From CBDCGS01 sp965216915 (GTDB lineage: Bacteria; Pseudomonadota; Alphaproteobacteria; UBA828), in NCBI GenBank assembly GCA_965216915.1, contig CBDCGS010000010.1, forward strand, positions 124,001 to 188,000: a stretch of 64,000 nt of DNA, written 5' to 3'. Numbering within the stretch: the stretch's first letter is position 1; each line of letters opens with the position of its first letter. Below the pieces are notes generated by a model. The model did no database searches. It was not told the DNA's origin and saw nothing but the letters and a program-made list of their open reading frames with translations. Both the position numbers and the translations under genes were made by a program. Below are positions 17,724-26,112 of this stretch, in pieces.

Positions 17724-18912
17724 CCGCCGCCTCGGACGCCGGGAGAGCGCCCAGCGTCACGGTCGGCCGCGCCGCAGCCCCCGAGACCGCGATGGGCGTC
17801 GGCGGCGGCCCGACCGTGCCTGCCATGTTCAAGGTGTCGTCCAGCCGATTGAGCGTCCCGGCGAGCGCGAGCGCGATCCGCTCGGCGGGCGGATGCTGCG
17901 CAGCCCACGCCTGCACATGTTCGCCGATCCCCGCGGGCCAGGCTTGCGCGAGGCCGCGCCCATCGATGAGATAGCGCGCCTCGAGCGAGACCGCGCTCGC
18001 GTCGGCGTGCGCCGTTCCGGTCACCTCGGTGGCAGGGCCCTCCAACGCATAGGCGGCGCGATCGATCGCGAAGAACTTGTCCATCTCGACGCTGATCGAT
18101 CCGCTCATCGGCTCGTCGGGCACGAGGGCAAGCAGGCCGGACGGGGCGGCGAGGGCGAAATCGCCAAGCCGGAGCGAGTCGAGGCGGACGGCGACCGTCA
18201 TGCGCTGATCCGCCGTGCGATAAAGCCCCTCGGCACTTACGCGGACCGGCCGACGCGGCGTTTCGAGGGTAAGGGCGAAGGTGCTGCGCACGCCGGCTGC
18301 ATCGGGCTCGATGAGAATGTCGGCGTGGGAGATGTGGGTGGTCCGCCCGTCGAGCTCGTCGCTGATCTGGATGTCGGCCTCGACGATGCGCACCGTCGGC
18401 AGCGTCCGCGCCTCGCCCGCGTCGGGATCGGGGGCGGCGGCCATGGTGATGAGAAAATCCTCCAAGATCTTGCCCGAATCGCCCGGCTCGTCGGCACCGA
18501 TGTCGAACTTCACCGCGCCGCCGGCCGTGCGAATCCAGCGCACGCGCGGACCCCGAACGGTGATGACCCGGAGCGCCTGCCCACCGACGATCGCCGCGCC
18601 GAGCGACAGACCGGCGCGGATCTCCGGGACGGAGGCGATGTCCTCGAGGCTGTAATCCGCGACCCGGACGGCCACCATCGAGAGCCCGAGATTGCCGTGG
18701 CCGTCGCTCCAGGAGAGCAGGATGTCGTCGAACTTCACATCGTAGGCGTAGTAGAGCTTCTCGCCGATCGCCTCGCGGATCTCTGTTGCGAACACGTTGA
18801 GAGAGATCGGCCCGACCGCGAGCCGGGCCGCGAAGCCCGCCACGATCAGTGCGGCGATGCCGAGCAGGGCACCGAGGGTGTAGGCGGTGTAGCGGGCGGC
18901 GCGACGGCGCAT
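17710..18912 (-). CDS. AsmA/YhdP-like protein, short form
   Basis: Protein of 400 aa from the ATG at 18912 (MRRRAARYTAYTLG). One N-terminal membrane segment covers about 9-30. Then comes a region typical of the YhdP/DUF3971 N-terminal domain: LNVFATEIREAIGEKL, VKFDDILLSWSDGH and LEDIASVPEIRAGLSL. The usual family members exceed 1000 aa with a long repeated beta structure, so this is only about the first third. An open frame continues upstream to 19038, but that would overlap the next gene. A role in lipid transport across the periplasm is inferred from the family. Confidence 0.7.
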   Translation of the reverse strand: MRRRAARYTAYTLGALLGIAALIVAGFAARLAVGPISLNVFATEIREAIGEKLYYAYDVKFDDILLSWSDGHGNLGLSMVAVRVADYSLEDIASVPEIRAGLSLGAAIVGGQALRVITVRGPRVRWIRTAGGAVKFDIGADEPGDSGKILEDFLITMAAAPDPDAGEARTLPTVRIVEADIQISDELDGRTTHISHADILIEPDAAGVRSTFALTLETPRRPVRVSAEGLYRTADQRMTVAVRLDSLRLGDFALAAPSGLLALVPDEPMSGSISVEMDKFFAIDRAAYALEGPATEVTGTAHADASAVSLEARYLIDGRGLAQAWPAGIGEHVQAWAAQHPPAERIALALAGTLNRLDDTLNMAGTVGPPPTPIAVSGAAARPTVTLGALPASEAAASGP

Positions 18913-19036
18913 CTCATTGCTCTTCGGTTGCGTGCGTGCCGACGGGCGCGCTTTACGTGCCGTCAAAAGCGCCGCAAGATCAAGCACCTCACGCTGAATT
19001 GATGAGCGATCGGTCCATGGCCCTTCACGCAATCCC

Positions 19037-20299
19037 ATGAGCGACGCACGGCGTCGGCGTCGGGCCGCGCGGCGCGGTAGCGGCGACGGTGGCGACGGCT
19101 ATGAGCATGCGCGCGCCATCCAGGCCGCGGTGCGGCATTTGGGCGAGCACCGGCCCGAGCGTGCGCTGCAAATGCTACGCCGGGTCTTGGACGCCGCGCC
19201 CGACGATCCCAACGCACTCCATTTCGCCGGCATCGCGCACTACCAGTGCGGCGCCTACGAGGATGCCGAGACGGTGCTCGCGCGCGCGACCGAGATTGCG
19301 CCCGATTACGCCGAGGCGCAGAACAGTCTGGGCATCGTGTTGCTGGAGATGCGGCGCGCCGATGAGGCGCGCGAGCGCTTTGCCAAGGCCGTCGGCGCGC
19401 GGCCCGATTATGCCAATGCGCACACCAATCTCGGCAATGCCGCGCGCGACCTCGGCGCCCTCGACGCGGCCGTCGAGGCCTACCAACGGGCGCTCTCGCT
19501 CGATCCGAACGCCCTTCAGGCCGCCTATCGCCTGGCCGCAACGTTCATCACCCTCGGGCGCATCGAGGAGGCGCTGAAAGCCTGCGCGGTGGCGCTTGCG
19601 ATCAACCCGTACTGCCAAAACGCGCTTGCGGCGAAGGCGATCGCCGCCCAAATCGCGGGCGATACCGATCTCGCCTCTTCGCTCTACGATTTCGCCCGCT
19701 TCGTCGCGCCCTACGACCTCGCGGTGCCGAAAGGCTACGAGTCGAAAACCGCGTTCAATGAGGCGTTGACCGCCGCCGTCCGCCGCGAGCGGTCTCTCCA
19801 GTGGGAGCCGTTGAACCGCGTCACGCGGAACGGCGCCGTCACGCAGGACATGCTCCTGCGTCCGGCGCCCGTCATCAAGGCGTTCGAGCGCGTGCTGCGC
19901 GGCACTATCGACGCCCACCGCGACGCGCTCGACTCCGACGAAACGCACCCCTTCCTCGCGCGGCGCCCGGCGCGCTACCGGCTGACCTTCATCGCCTCGA
20001 TCCTGCGAACCGGCGGACGTCACCCCTCGCACATCCACGAGGACGCGTGGATCAGCGGTGTCTATTACGTGGCGGTGCCCCCCGTCATCGGCGAGTCGGC
20101 CAGCGCTGAAGGGGCCGGGTGGTTGGAGTTCGGCAGGCCGGACTACGCGCTTGCGAACGACTTCGAGCCCATGTGTGAGCGCCGCCAGCCGCGCGCGGGA
20201 TTCGCGCTATTCTTCCCATCATATTACTACCACGGCACGATTCCCTTCGCCGGTGAAGGAGAACGTATCGGGATCGCTTTCGACGCATTTCCGGAATAA
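19037..20299 (+). CDS. TPR-repeat protein fused to a putative 2OG-Fe(II) oxygenase
   Basis: Protein of 420 aa. Residues 25-220 contain about five tetratricopeptide repeats (YAEAQNSLGIVLLEM, YANAHTNLGNAARDL). Residues 255-420 match the putative 2OG-Fe(II) oxygenase family PF13759. The iron ligands readable are His334 and Asp336 (HIHEDAWISGVYYV) and His399 (PSYYYHGTIPF), with Arg410 positioned to bind 2-oxoglutarate. Such fusions probably hydroxylate a protein or small molecule. The substrate is unknown. It is divergent from the AsmA-like gene. Confidence 0.85.
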   Translation: MSDARRRRRAARRGSGDGGDGYEHARAIQAAVRHLGEHRPERALQMLRRVLDAAPDDPNALHFAGIAHYQCGAYEDAETVLARATEIAPDYAEAQNSLGIVLLEMRRADEARERFAKAVGARPDYANAHTNLGNAARDLGALDAAVEAYQRALSLDPNALQAAYRLAATFITLGRIEEALKACAVALAINPYCQNALAAKAIAAQIAGDTDLASSLYDFARFVAPYDLAVPKGYESKTAFNEALTAAVRRERSLQWEPLNRVTRNGAVTQDMLLRPAPVIKAFERVLRGTIDAHRDALDSDETHPFLARRPARYRLTFIASILRTGGRHPSHIHEDAWISGVYYVAVPPVIGESASAEGAGWLEFGRPDYALANDFEPMCERRQPRAGFALFFPSYYYHGTIPFAGEGERIGIAFDAFPE

Positions 20300-20344
20300 T
20301 GAGCGTTCTAGGGCTCTTCGCCGGGGGCGAGCGCCAACTCGGAC

Positions 20345-20373
20345 TTGACATCAATGTGAACCTTACGAAACTT
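20345..20373 (+). promoter_or_regulatory. Possible promoter of the amide-transport operon
   Basis: A perfect TTGACA (20345-20350) lies in an unusually AT-rich stretch 127 bp before the binding-protein start. The -10 position at 17 bp (AAACTT) is poor, so only the -35 element is convincing. No sigma-54 motif was found in the gap. Confidence 0.25.
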
Positions 20374-20476
20374 TGTGTCGTGGTAATTAAAAACTGCGCG
20401 GCTTCGCGAGGGGCTGCGCGCCTGGCATCTGCGGCGACGTGGATGCTGCTCCACCTGAGACGGCAGGGAGAGATTG

Positions 20477-21820
20477 ATGCGCATTAATCGGCGTTTGTTC
20501 CTAAAAGGCTCGGCGGCTGCGGCGGCGGGTGTCGCTGCGGGCTTCCCCGACCTTTACATCAAGGACCATGGTCAGGCCTGGGGCGCGAAGCCTTGGATCA
20601 AGAATGACGATCCGATCAAGGTTGGCCTGCTTTGGTCGCAGACCGGCAACTTGTCGGTTGTCGAAAATGATTCGACGCAGGTTTCGCTCTTCGCCATCGA
20701 CAAGATCAATGCTGAAGGCGGCATCGCCGGTAAGCAGATTGAGCCGGTCGTGGTCGACGCGAAGTCTGACATCAAGGTCTATTCGGAGAAGATCACCGAG
20801 CTGATTCTCCGCCACCGTGTCGTATCGGTGCACGGCAGCTATACCTCCGCCAGCCGGCGTGCGGTGATGCCGATCGTGATGAAGTGGGACCACCTCTACT
20901 ACTACCCGACCTGTTACGAAGGCCGGGAGTGCATGCAGAACATCATCAACACGGGTCCGCTGGCGAACCAGCACTCGTTCGACTTAGTGCCCTTCATGGT
21001 CGAGAATTTCGGGCCGAAGACCTATCTGGTCGGCTCGAACTACATTTGGCCGAAGGAGTCCAACAAGAACGTCAAGGTCTGGCTCGAGCGGGCCGGCGGT
21101 GAGGTGCTCGGTGAGGACTATGTTCCGCTTGGTGGTTCCGAGTTTGCACCGATCTTCAACAAGATCCGCCAGCAGCAGCCGGACTGGATCATGTCGACGG
21201 TGGTCGGCGACTCCGACATCGCGCTGCACCGCCAGTTCCTGCAAGAGGGCTTCAAGTCCGACCAGATGCCGATCGCATCGCTTACCACCGGTGAGATCGA
21301 GACCGCGGCGATGGGTGCCGAGGCTGGAGCGGGCCACTTCCTCTCCGCGCCTTACTTCCAGACGCTGAAGAACCCGACGAACGAATGGTTCGTCGACGCC
21401 TATCTCAGCAGTGAGTATGGCGGCGGCGGCGTCACCCACTACAACATGGAGGAGACCTATGTCGGTATCCTCGTGTGGAAGAAGGGTGTCGAGCGCGCTC
21501 TCGAGCAAGCGGGCGGCGATTGGGAGGCGATCACGCCTCGCATGATCCGCGACGTCAGCGGCAACTGGAACGGTCAAGGCCCGGTCACGCTCACCGACGA
21601 GGAGTCGCCGGAGGGCAAGGTCTGGATCGACCCGGATAACTTCAACATCTGGGTCCGCCCGAAGATCGGCCAATGCGGCGCCGACGGGCAGTTCACGATC
21701 GTTCGTCAAGCGGCAGAGCACGTTCCGCCGGATCCGTTCGCGATCTATCCGGAACGCGGCGTCTGCAAGATGGACGGCCTGCACAAGCCGGACGGATCGA
21801 TACAAAAGGACGTTCTCTAG
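20477..21820 (+). CDS. Amide/urea-type ABC transporter substrate-binding protein (Tat-exported)
   Basis: Protein of 447 aa. The N-terminus RRLFLKGSAAAAAGVAAG is a twin-arginine signal. The mature part belongs to the UrtA/FmdD/AmiC branch of periplasmic binding proteins: IKVGLLWSQTGNLS, INAEGGIAGKQIEPV, SYTSASRRAVMPI, YYYPTCYEGRE and YLVGSNYIWPKESN. These bind urea, formamide or short amides. The start ATG 20477 has AGGGAG at 20465-20470. Four transporter genes and a DMFase-like amidase follow, so a small amide is the likely ligand. Urea itself remains possible. Confidence 0.92.
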   Translation: MRINRRLFLKGSAAAAAGVAAGFPDLYIKDHGQAWGAKPWIKNDDPIKVGLLWSQTGNLSVVENDSTQVSLFAIDKINAEGGIAGKQIEPVVVDAKSDIKVYSEKITELILRHRVVSVHGSYTSASRRAVMPIVMKWDHLYYYPTCYEGRECMQNIINTGPLANQHSFDLVPFMVENFGPKTYLVGSNYIWPKESNKNVKVWLERAGGEVLGEDYVPLGGSEFAPIFNKIRQQQPDWIMSTVVGDSDIALHRQFLQEGFKSDQMPIASLTTGEIETAAMGAEAGAGHFLSAPYFQTLKNPTNEWFVDAYLSSEYGGGGVTHYNMEETYVGILVWKKGVERALEQAGGDWEAITPRMIRDVSGNWNGQGPVTLTDEESPEGKVWIDPDNFNIWVRPKIGQCGADGQFTIVRQAAEHVPPDPFAIYPERGVCKMDGLHKPDGSIQKDVL

Positions 21821-21839
21821 GCACGTTCGAGTCCTTCAT

Positions 21840-21863
21840 GGGGGGCGGTTTCGGCCGCCCCCC
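21840..21863 (+). terminator. Hairpin after the binding-protein gene
   Basis: A perfect 9-bp stem, GGGGGGCGG at 21840-21848 and its complement at 21855-21863, with a 6-nt loop lies 20 bp after the binding-protein stop. No T-run follows. In ABC operons such hairpins usually stabilise or partly terminate the transcript so that binding protein exceeds permease. Confidence 0.55.
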
Positions 21864-22010
21864 AATTCCTTCGACGTTGGGTTGGCGCAACCTTACGGGT
21901 TGCGATCGTGCGGTAATTTGGCGCACATTAGATATGTTCGGCAGGCGGCACCGATATCGGGTCGGCATCGCCTGTTCCGGGGGGCGAATTAGGGGCAAGA
22001 GGCGCGATTT

Positions 22011-22916
22011 ATGAGCGTCCATGATTTTTGGACACCGTTCTCGCTTGAGCCGTTCATCAACGCGCTGATCATTGGTCTGAGCGTTGCGAGCATCTGGCTG
22101 GTCGCCGCCCTTGGGCTGACGATCATCTACGGCACCATGGGCGTGATCAACATGGCCCATGGCGAGTTCATCATGCTCGGCGCCTACATCACGTGGATGC
22201 TGCAGTTCTTCCTCGGCTTCCCGTGGCTCCTGTGTCTGCCCATCTCGTTCGTCGTGGTCGGCTTCATAGGCTGGCTCGTCGAACGCGGGCTCATACGACA
22301 TTTATACGATCGACCATTGGACACCCTCCTCGCGACGTGGGGGGTCTCCTTGGTGTTCATCCAAAGCATCCGCCTGATCTTCGGCGGCGAGCCGCAGTAC
22401 GTCGAGATCCAGCCCGAGGCGCTCAACACGGTGATGACCGCCGGGTTCGTTCACATCCCGTGGCTCCGGATCTTCATCTTCCTGGCCGCGATCGCACTCG
22501 TCGCGCTGACCTGGGCGCTCATGTACAAGTCGAACATAGGCATCCAAATCCGGGCGGTGATGCAGAACCGCGAGATGGCGGCCTCGTTCGGCATCAACTC
22601 GAGCAAGATCTACGGTCTGACGTTTGCCTATGGCGCCGGCCTCGCGGGGATCTCCGGCGCGATGTTTGCGGGGCTCAAGACGATCTTCCCCGACATGGGG
22701 CTCGGCTATGTGGTCGAGGCGTTCCTGGTCGTGGTGACGGGCGGCGGCGAGCTCTTCGGCAGCGTGGCGACCGCGGGCATCATGGGCGAGCTGTCGTCGA
22801 TCTTCTCCTACTTCACGAACGACACGTTCGCGCGCTTCGTGCTGTTTGTGCTGATCGTGATCTTCCTGCGGTTCCGGCCGCAAGGCATCTTCGCGCCCAG
22901 CATGGCGCGGCGTTAG
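22011..22916 (+). CDS. Amide/urea-type ABC transporter permease, UrtB-like
   Basis: Protein of 301 aa with about eight hydrophobic segments and the LivH/UrtB features TIIYGTMGVINMAHGEF, LDTLLATWGVSLVFIQ and the cytoplasmic coupling motif GIQIRAVMQNREMAASFGI (EAA-like loop). It forms the membrane channel with the next gene product. It lacks the long N-terminal extension found in some UrtB proteins. The start ATG is 190 bp after the binding protein, beyond the hairpin. Confidence 0.93.
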   Translation: MSVHDFWTPFSLEPFINALIIGLSVASIWLVAALGLTIIYGTMGVINMAHGEFIMLGAYITWMLQFFLGFPWLLCLPISFVVVGFIGWLVERGLIRHLYDRPLDTLLATWGVSLVFIQSIRLIFGGEPQYVEIQPEALNTVMTAGFVHIPWLRIFIFLAAIALVALTWALMYKSNIGIQIRAVMQNREMAASFGINSSKIYGLTFAYGAGLAGISGAMFAGLKTIFPDMGLGYVVEAFLVVVTGGGELFGSVATAGIMGELSSIFSYFTNDTFARFVLFVLIVIFLRFRPQGIFAPSMARR

Positions 22917-22943
22917 AGAACGGAAGGCTGGGGAGCGGCACCC

Positions 22944-24056
22944 GTGCAGTGGCAGCGGACCAATCTCTATCACGACAAGCGGGCCCAGTGGGCCGTCTAC
23001 GTGGTGTTCTTCGGGGTCCTCGCGATCATCCCGATCCTGATGGACGACCCGTTCACGATGAACCAGTTCGCGCGCTACGGCGTGTTCGCGATGCTGGCCG
23101 TCTCGGTGAGCTTGGTGTGGGGCTATGGCGGGATCTTGAGCCTCGGGCAGGGTATCGCCTACGGCATGGCGGCCTATGGCATGGGCGCGACCATGCAGAT
23201 GCAGTACCAGGATCCGGTGAACGATCCGATCCCGAGCTTCATGTTGACCAACGAGCTCGAGGCGCTGCCCACGGTGTGGGAGCCGTTCTGGCACACCGAG
23301 GTCGGGCTGATCCTGGCCCTCGGAATCCCGACGCTGTTCTTCATCATCTTCGGCTTCCTGATGTTCCAGGCGCGCCTCGCCGGCGCGTTCGTCGCCATCA
23401 TGACGCTCGCTATGCTCGGCGCCTGGTACAGCATGGCCTACGACATGCAGCCCTTCACCGCGGGCTTCAACGGGATCTCGCCGCCGTCGTCGTTCGTTGC
23501 CTTCGGCGTCGAGGCAGATCCCTACTCCAACATGATCTACTGGATCACGCTCGGGGTGCTCGCCTTCGTCACCCTTGCGACCAAGGCGATCTTGCAAAGC
23601 AAGTTCGGAACGATCGTTCAGGCGATCCGAGACGATGCCGAGCGGGTGCGCTTCCTCGGCTATAACGTCGCGCTCTATCAGGTTGTCGTCTTTGCCTTGT
23701 CCGGCCTCATCGCGGCGCTGGCGGGCATCGTGTGGGTGATGATTGTGCAATATGTTTCGCCCACCTCGCTCGATATCTTCTTCAGCATCACGATGGTGAT
23801 CTGGGCTGCGGTGGGCGGGCGCATGTCGCTCTTTGGGGCGATCTTCGGCGCGATTCTGATCAACGCGGCGCAGAGCTATGTGGGCGACGAGTTCCAGGCA
23901 ACCTGGCTCATCATCCTCGGCACGGTGTTCATCCTTGTGGTTCGTTTCCTGCCGAAGGGGTTGGCGGGCTTGTTCGAGATGGCGATCGGCGTCATCCCAT
24001 ATCGCACGAGAGTCACCCGGCTGACCGAGAGCCGCGCGCCTGCGGCGGCGGAGTAG
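22944..24056 (+). CDS. Amide/urea-type ABC transporter permease, UrtC-like
   Basis: Protein of 370 aa, LivM/UrtC-type second permease: VWGYGGILSLGQGIAYGMAAY near residue 55, TLAMLGAWYSMAYDM, the coupling loop KFGTIVQAIRDDAERVRFLG, and IFGAILINAAQSYVGDEF near the C-terminus. The start is GTG 22944, 27 bp after the UrtB-like gene. The central motifs follow UrtC more closely than LivM, consistent with urea/amide rather than amino-acid transport. Confidence 0.93.
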   Translation: MQWQRTNLYHDKRAQWAVYVVFFGVLAIIPILMDDPFTMNQFARYGVFAMLAVSVSLVWGYGGILSLGQGIAYGMAAYGMGATMQMQYQDPVNDPIPSFMLTNELEALPTVWEPFWHTEVGLILALGIPTLFFIIFGFLMFQARLAGAFVAIMTLAMLGAWYSMAYDMQPFTAGFNGISPPSSFVAFGVEADPYSNMIYWITLGVLAFVTLATKAILQSKFGTIVQAIRDDAERVRFLGYNVALYQVVVFALSGLIAALAGIVWVMIVQYVSPTSLDIFFSITMVIWAAVGGRMSLFGAIFGAILINAAQSYVGDEFQATWLIILGTVFILVVRFLPKGLAGLFEMAIGVIPYRTRVTRLTESRAPAAAE

Positions 24057-24065
24057 GAGGCCCGC

Positions 24066-24821
24066 ATGACGGCAATTCTCGAAGTGCAGGACCTCACCAA
24101 GGCCTACGACGAATACAAGGTCGTCGACAATTTCAGCTTCCAGGTCAACGAGGGTGAGCTGCGCTGTCTCCTTGGGCCGAACGGCGCCGGCAAGACGACC
24201 ACGATGGATTTGATCACCGGCCGCCAGAAGGTGACCTCCGGAAAGATCTTCTTCCAGGGCCGGGACATCACGGGCCTGGCCGAGCACAAGATCGTGAAGC
24301 GCGGCATCGGGCGCAAGTTCCAGGTGCCTGCCGTGTTCAAGGATCTCTCCGTCAGGGAGAACCTACAGGTCGCCTACAACCGCAACGCCAACCCGTTTCG
24401 CAACATGGTGCTCTGGGGTGACGGCGGCGCGCGGGCGCGGCTCGCGCAGATCGTCGAGCTGGTCGGCCTGGAAGACCGCTTGGACGAGCTCGGCGGCAAC
24501 CTCTCGCATGGCGAGACCCAGTGGCTCGAGATCGGGATGGTCCTGACCCAAGAGCCCAAGCTGCTGCTCATGGACGAGCCGACCGCCGGGATGACCGAGC
24601 AGGAGACCCACAAGACCTCGGAGATCTTCAACCGGCTCAAGGGCGAGCAGACCCTGATCGTGGTCGAGCACGACATGACCTTCGTGCGCGAGATCGCCGA
24701 CATCATCACGCTCATGCATCTCGGCAACACCCTCTCGGAGGGGCCGATGAGCGTGGTGGAGAACGATCCGCGGGTGAAGGAGGTCTATCTCGGCTCGGAG
24801 GGCATCAGCGATGCTGCTTGA
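24066..24821 (+). CDS. Amide/urea-type ABC transporter ATPase, UrtD-like
   Basis: Protein of 251 aa with Walker A GPNGAGKTT (37-45), the signature region LSHGETQWLEIGMVL (the UrtD variant of the ABC signature), Walker B LLLMDEPTAGM and the switch His in VVEHDMTFVR. It energises import together with the following ATPase. The two genes overlap by 11 bp, which suggests translational coupling. Confidence 0.94.
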   Translation: MTAILEVQDLTKAYDEYKVVDNFSFQVNEGELRCLLGPNGAGKTTTMDLITGRQKVTSGKIFFQGRDITGLAEHKIVKRGIGRKFQVPAVFKDLSVRENLQVAYNRNANPFRNMVLWGDGGARARLAQIVELVGLEDRLDELGGNLSHGETQWLEIGMVLTQEPKLLLMDEPTAGMTEQETHKTSEIFNRLKGEQTLIVVEHDMTFVREIADIITLMHLGNTLSEGPMSVVENDPRVKEVYLGSEGISDAA

Positions 24822-25509
24822 GCTGGCCAACGTCACGTCGTTCTACGGCAAGACGCCGATCCTCCAGGACGTCAGCGTCTCGGTCGGCGATGGCGAATGC
24901 CTCGCCGTGCTCGGCCGCAACGGCGTGGGCAAGACGACGCTGATGCGCACGATCATGGGGCTGACCACGCGCATGACCGGCGCCATGACGATCGCCGGCG
25001 AGGACGCGACCCACATGAGGACCGACGAGCGCTCCGCGATCGGCGTCGGCTACATTCCGCAGGGACGGGGCATCCTTCCCAAGTTCTCGGTGAAGGAGAA
25101 CATCCTGCTCGGCACCTTCGCGCGGGCCGACCGCAAGCGGGCCGTTCCGGAGCTCTGCTTGGAGCTTTTCCCCTATCTTGCGGAAAATCTCGACAAGCGC
25201 GCCGGCCAGCTTTCGGGCGGACAGCAGCAGCAGCTCGCGATCGCGCGGGCGCTGGCGAGCGACCCCCGAATCCTGCTGCTCGACGAGCCGACCGAGGGCA
25301 TCCAGCCCAACATCGTGCAGGAGCTCGAGGCGACGATCTTGCGGCTTAACAAGGAGGTCGGCCTGACGCTGATTCTGACGGAGCAGCACATCAAGGTTGC
25401 CCGAGAACTGTCGCACAAATTCGTTATCATGGACCACGGACGCGTGGTTGCTGGCGGCCCGATCGACGAGCTCTCGGACGAGCTCGTCCACGAGCATCTC
25501 ACCATCTGA
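24811..25509 (+). CDS. Amide/urea-type ABC transporter ATPase, UrtE-like
   Basis: Protein of 232 aa with Walker A GRNGVGKTT (35-43), the family sequence GYIPQGRGILPKFSVKENI, the signature LSGGQQQQLAIARAL, Walker B ILLLDEPTEGIQPNIV and the switch ILTEQHIKVAREL. The EGIQPNIV motif is characteristic of UrtE. It completes a five-gene importer. The DMFase small-subunit gene follows by 48 bp. Confidence 0.94.
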   Translation: MLLELANVTSFYGKTPILQDVSVSVGDGECLAVLGRNGVGKTTLMRTIMGLTTRMTGAMTIAGEDATHMRTDERSAIGVGYIPQGRGILPKFSVKENILLGTFARADRKRAVPELCLELFPYLAENLDKRAGQLSGGQQQQLAIARALASDPRILLLDEPTEGIQPNIVQELEATILRLNKEVGLTLILTEQHIKVARELSHKFVIMDHGRVVAGGPIDELSDELVHEHLTI

Positions 25510-25557
25510 GCCCGGACGCGCCGCCAGGGGCACGAGGAGAAAGAGGGAGGTCAACGA

Positions 25558-25995
25558 ATGATCCGCATTCCGCCGAAGGGACCCGATCGGGACCGCATGA
25601 TCGCAGAACACAAGGCGTGCATCGATTCGATGAAGGGTGTCGCGGGATGCTCGATCCTGCGGTGCGCGACGCCAGGTGATACGACAGAGGTTTCGGGCGG
25701 CATCCACGACGACTTTCAGCTCAACCGCGTGCTGCTCCGGATGCGGGCGCAGCCAGCCAAGAACAAGCTCGTGGTGGTTTGCACCAAGATCGAGGAAGAA
25801 TGGCGGATCGCGCGGCTTTCGGGCATTCGCGGCGTGCCGCCGGAGTTCGTGAGCGACAAGGCCTACGATAACGAGCAAGAGGTTCAGCACGACATCTTCC
25901 TGATGCGGCTGGACGAGCTCGACGAGTCCGACGGCTACCCCGAGCACTTCAGAGAAGGCTGGAAGCGCCGCGACGACAATTGGTCGGCCACCTAG
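25558..25995 (+). CDS. dmfA1: N,N-dimethylformamidase-like small (alpha) subunit
   Basis: Protein of 145 aa. Its second half resembles the DMFase small subunit of Paracoccus/Alicycliphilus: a RMRAQP then K-KLVVVCTKIEEEW segment, followed by RIARLSGIRGVPPEF and an acidic end with HDIFLMRLDELDE. The first 60 residues differ from those enzymes. Known DMFases have the order small then large subunit, as here. A good AGGGAGGT at 25543-25550 precedes the ATG. The small subunit pairs with the large one in an (alpha-beta) assembly. Assignment depends partly on the neighbour. Confidence 0.72.
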   Translation: MIRIPPKGPDRDRMIAEHKACIDSMKGVAGCSILRCATPGDTTEVSGGIHDDFQLNRVLLRMRAQPAKNKLVVVCTKIEEEWRIARLSGIRGVPPEFVSDKAYDNEQEVQHDIFLMRLDELDESDGYPEHFREGWKRRDDNWSAT

Positions 25996-26030
25996 TGTAG
26001 GACGCCTGCCACCGCACTCTTCGATCGCAT

Positions 26031-26092
26031 GCGGTTCGCGGGAGCGCAGCGAACCGCGTCAGGGACACGGGCGACGGGCCGCAACGGTCCGT
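26031..26092 (+). promoter_or_regulatory. Two hairpins between DMFase small and large subunit genes
   Basis: A perfect 9-bp stem (GCGGTTCGC at 26031-26039 with its complement at 26049-26057, 9-nt loop) is followed by a second 8-bp hairpin with one G-T pair (26074-26081 with 26085-26092, loop CAA). The large-subunit start is 20 bp later. They could adjust the ratio of the two subunits. No T-run is present. Confidence 0.5.
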
Positions 26093-26112
26093 GACTGAGG
26101 GGAGAGACCCAA

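Noticed and set aside
20300..20476. A sigma-54/NtrC promoter for the amide importer
   Set aside because: I looked for TGGC-N8-TTGC in the gap and found no acceptable match with the GG/GC spacing.
22302..24287. A 661-codon open frame on the minus strand opposite the permease genes
   Set aside because: Composition (His, Asp, Glu, Arg-rich) is that of a reversed membrane-protein gene; the plus-strand permeases are certain.
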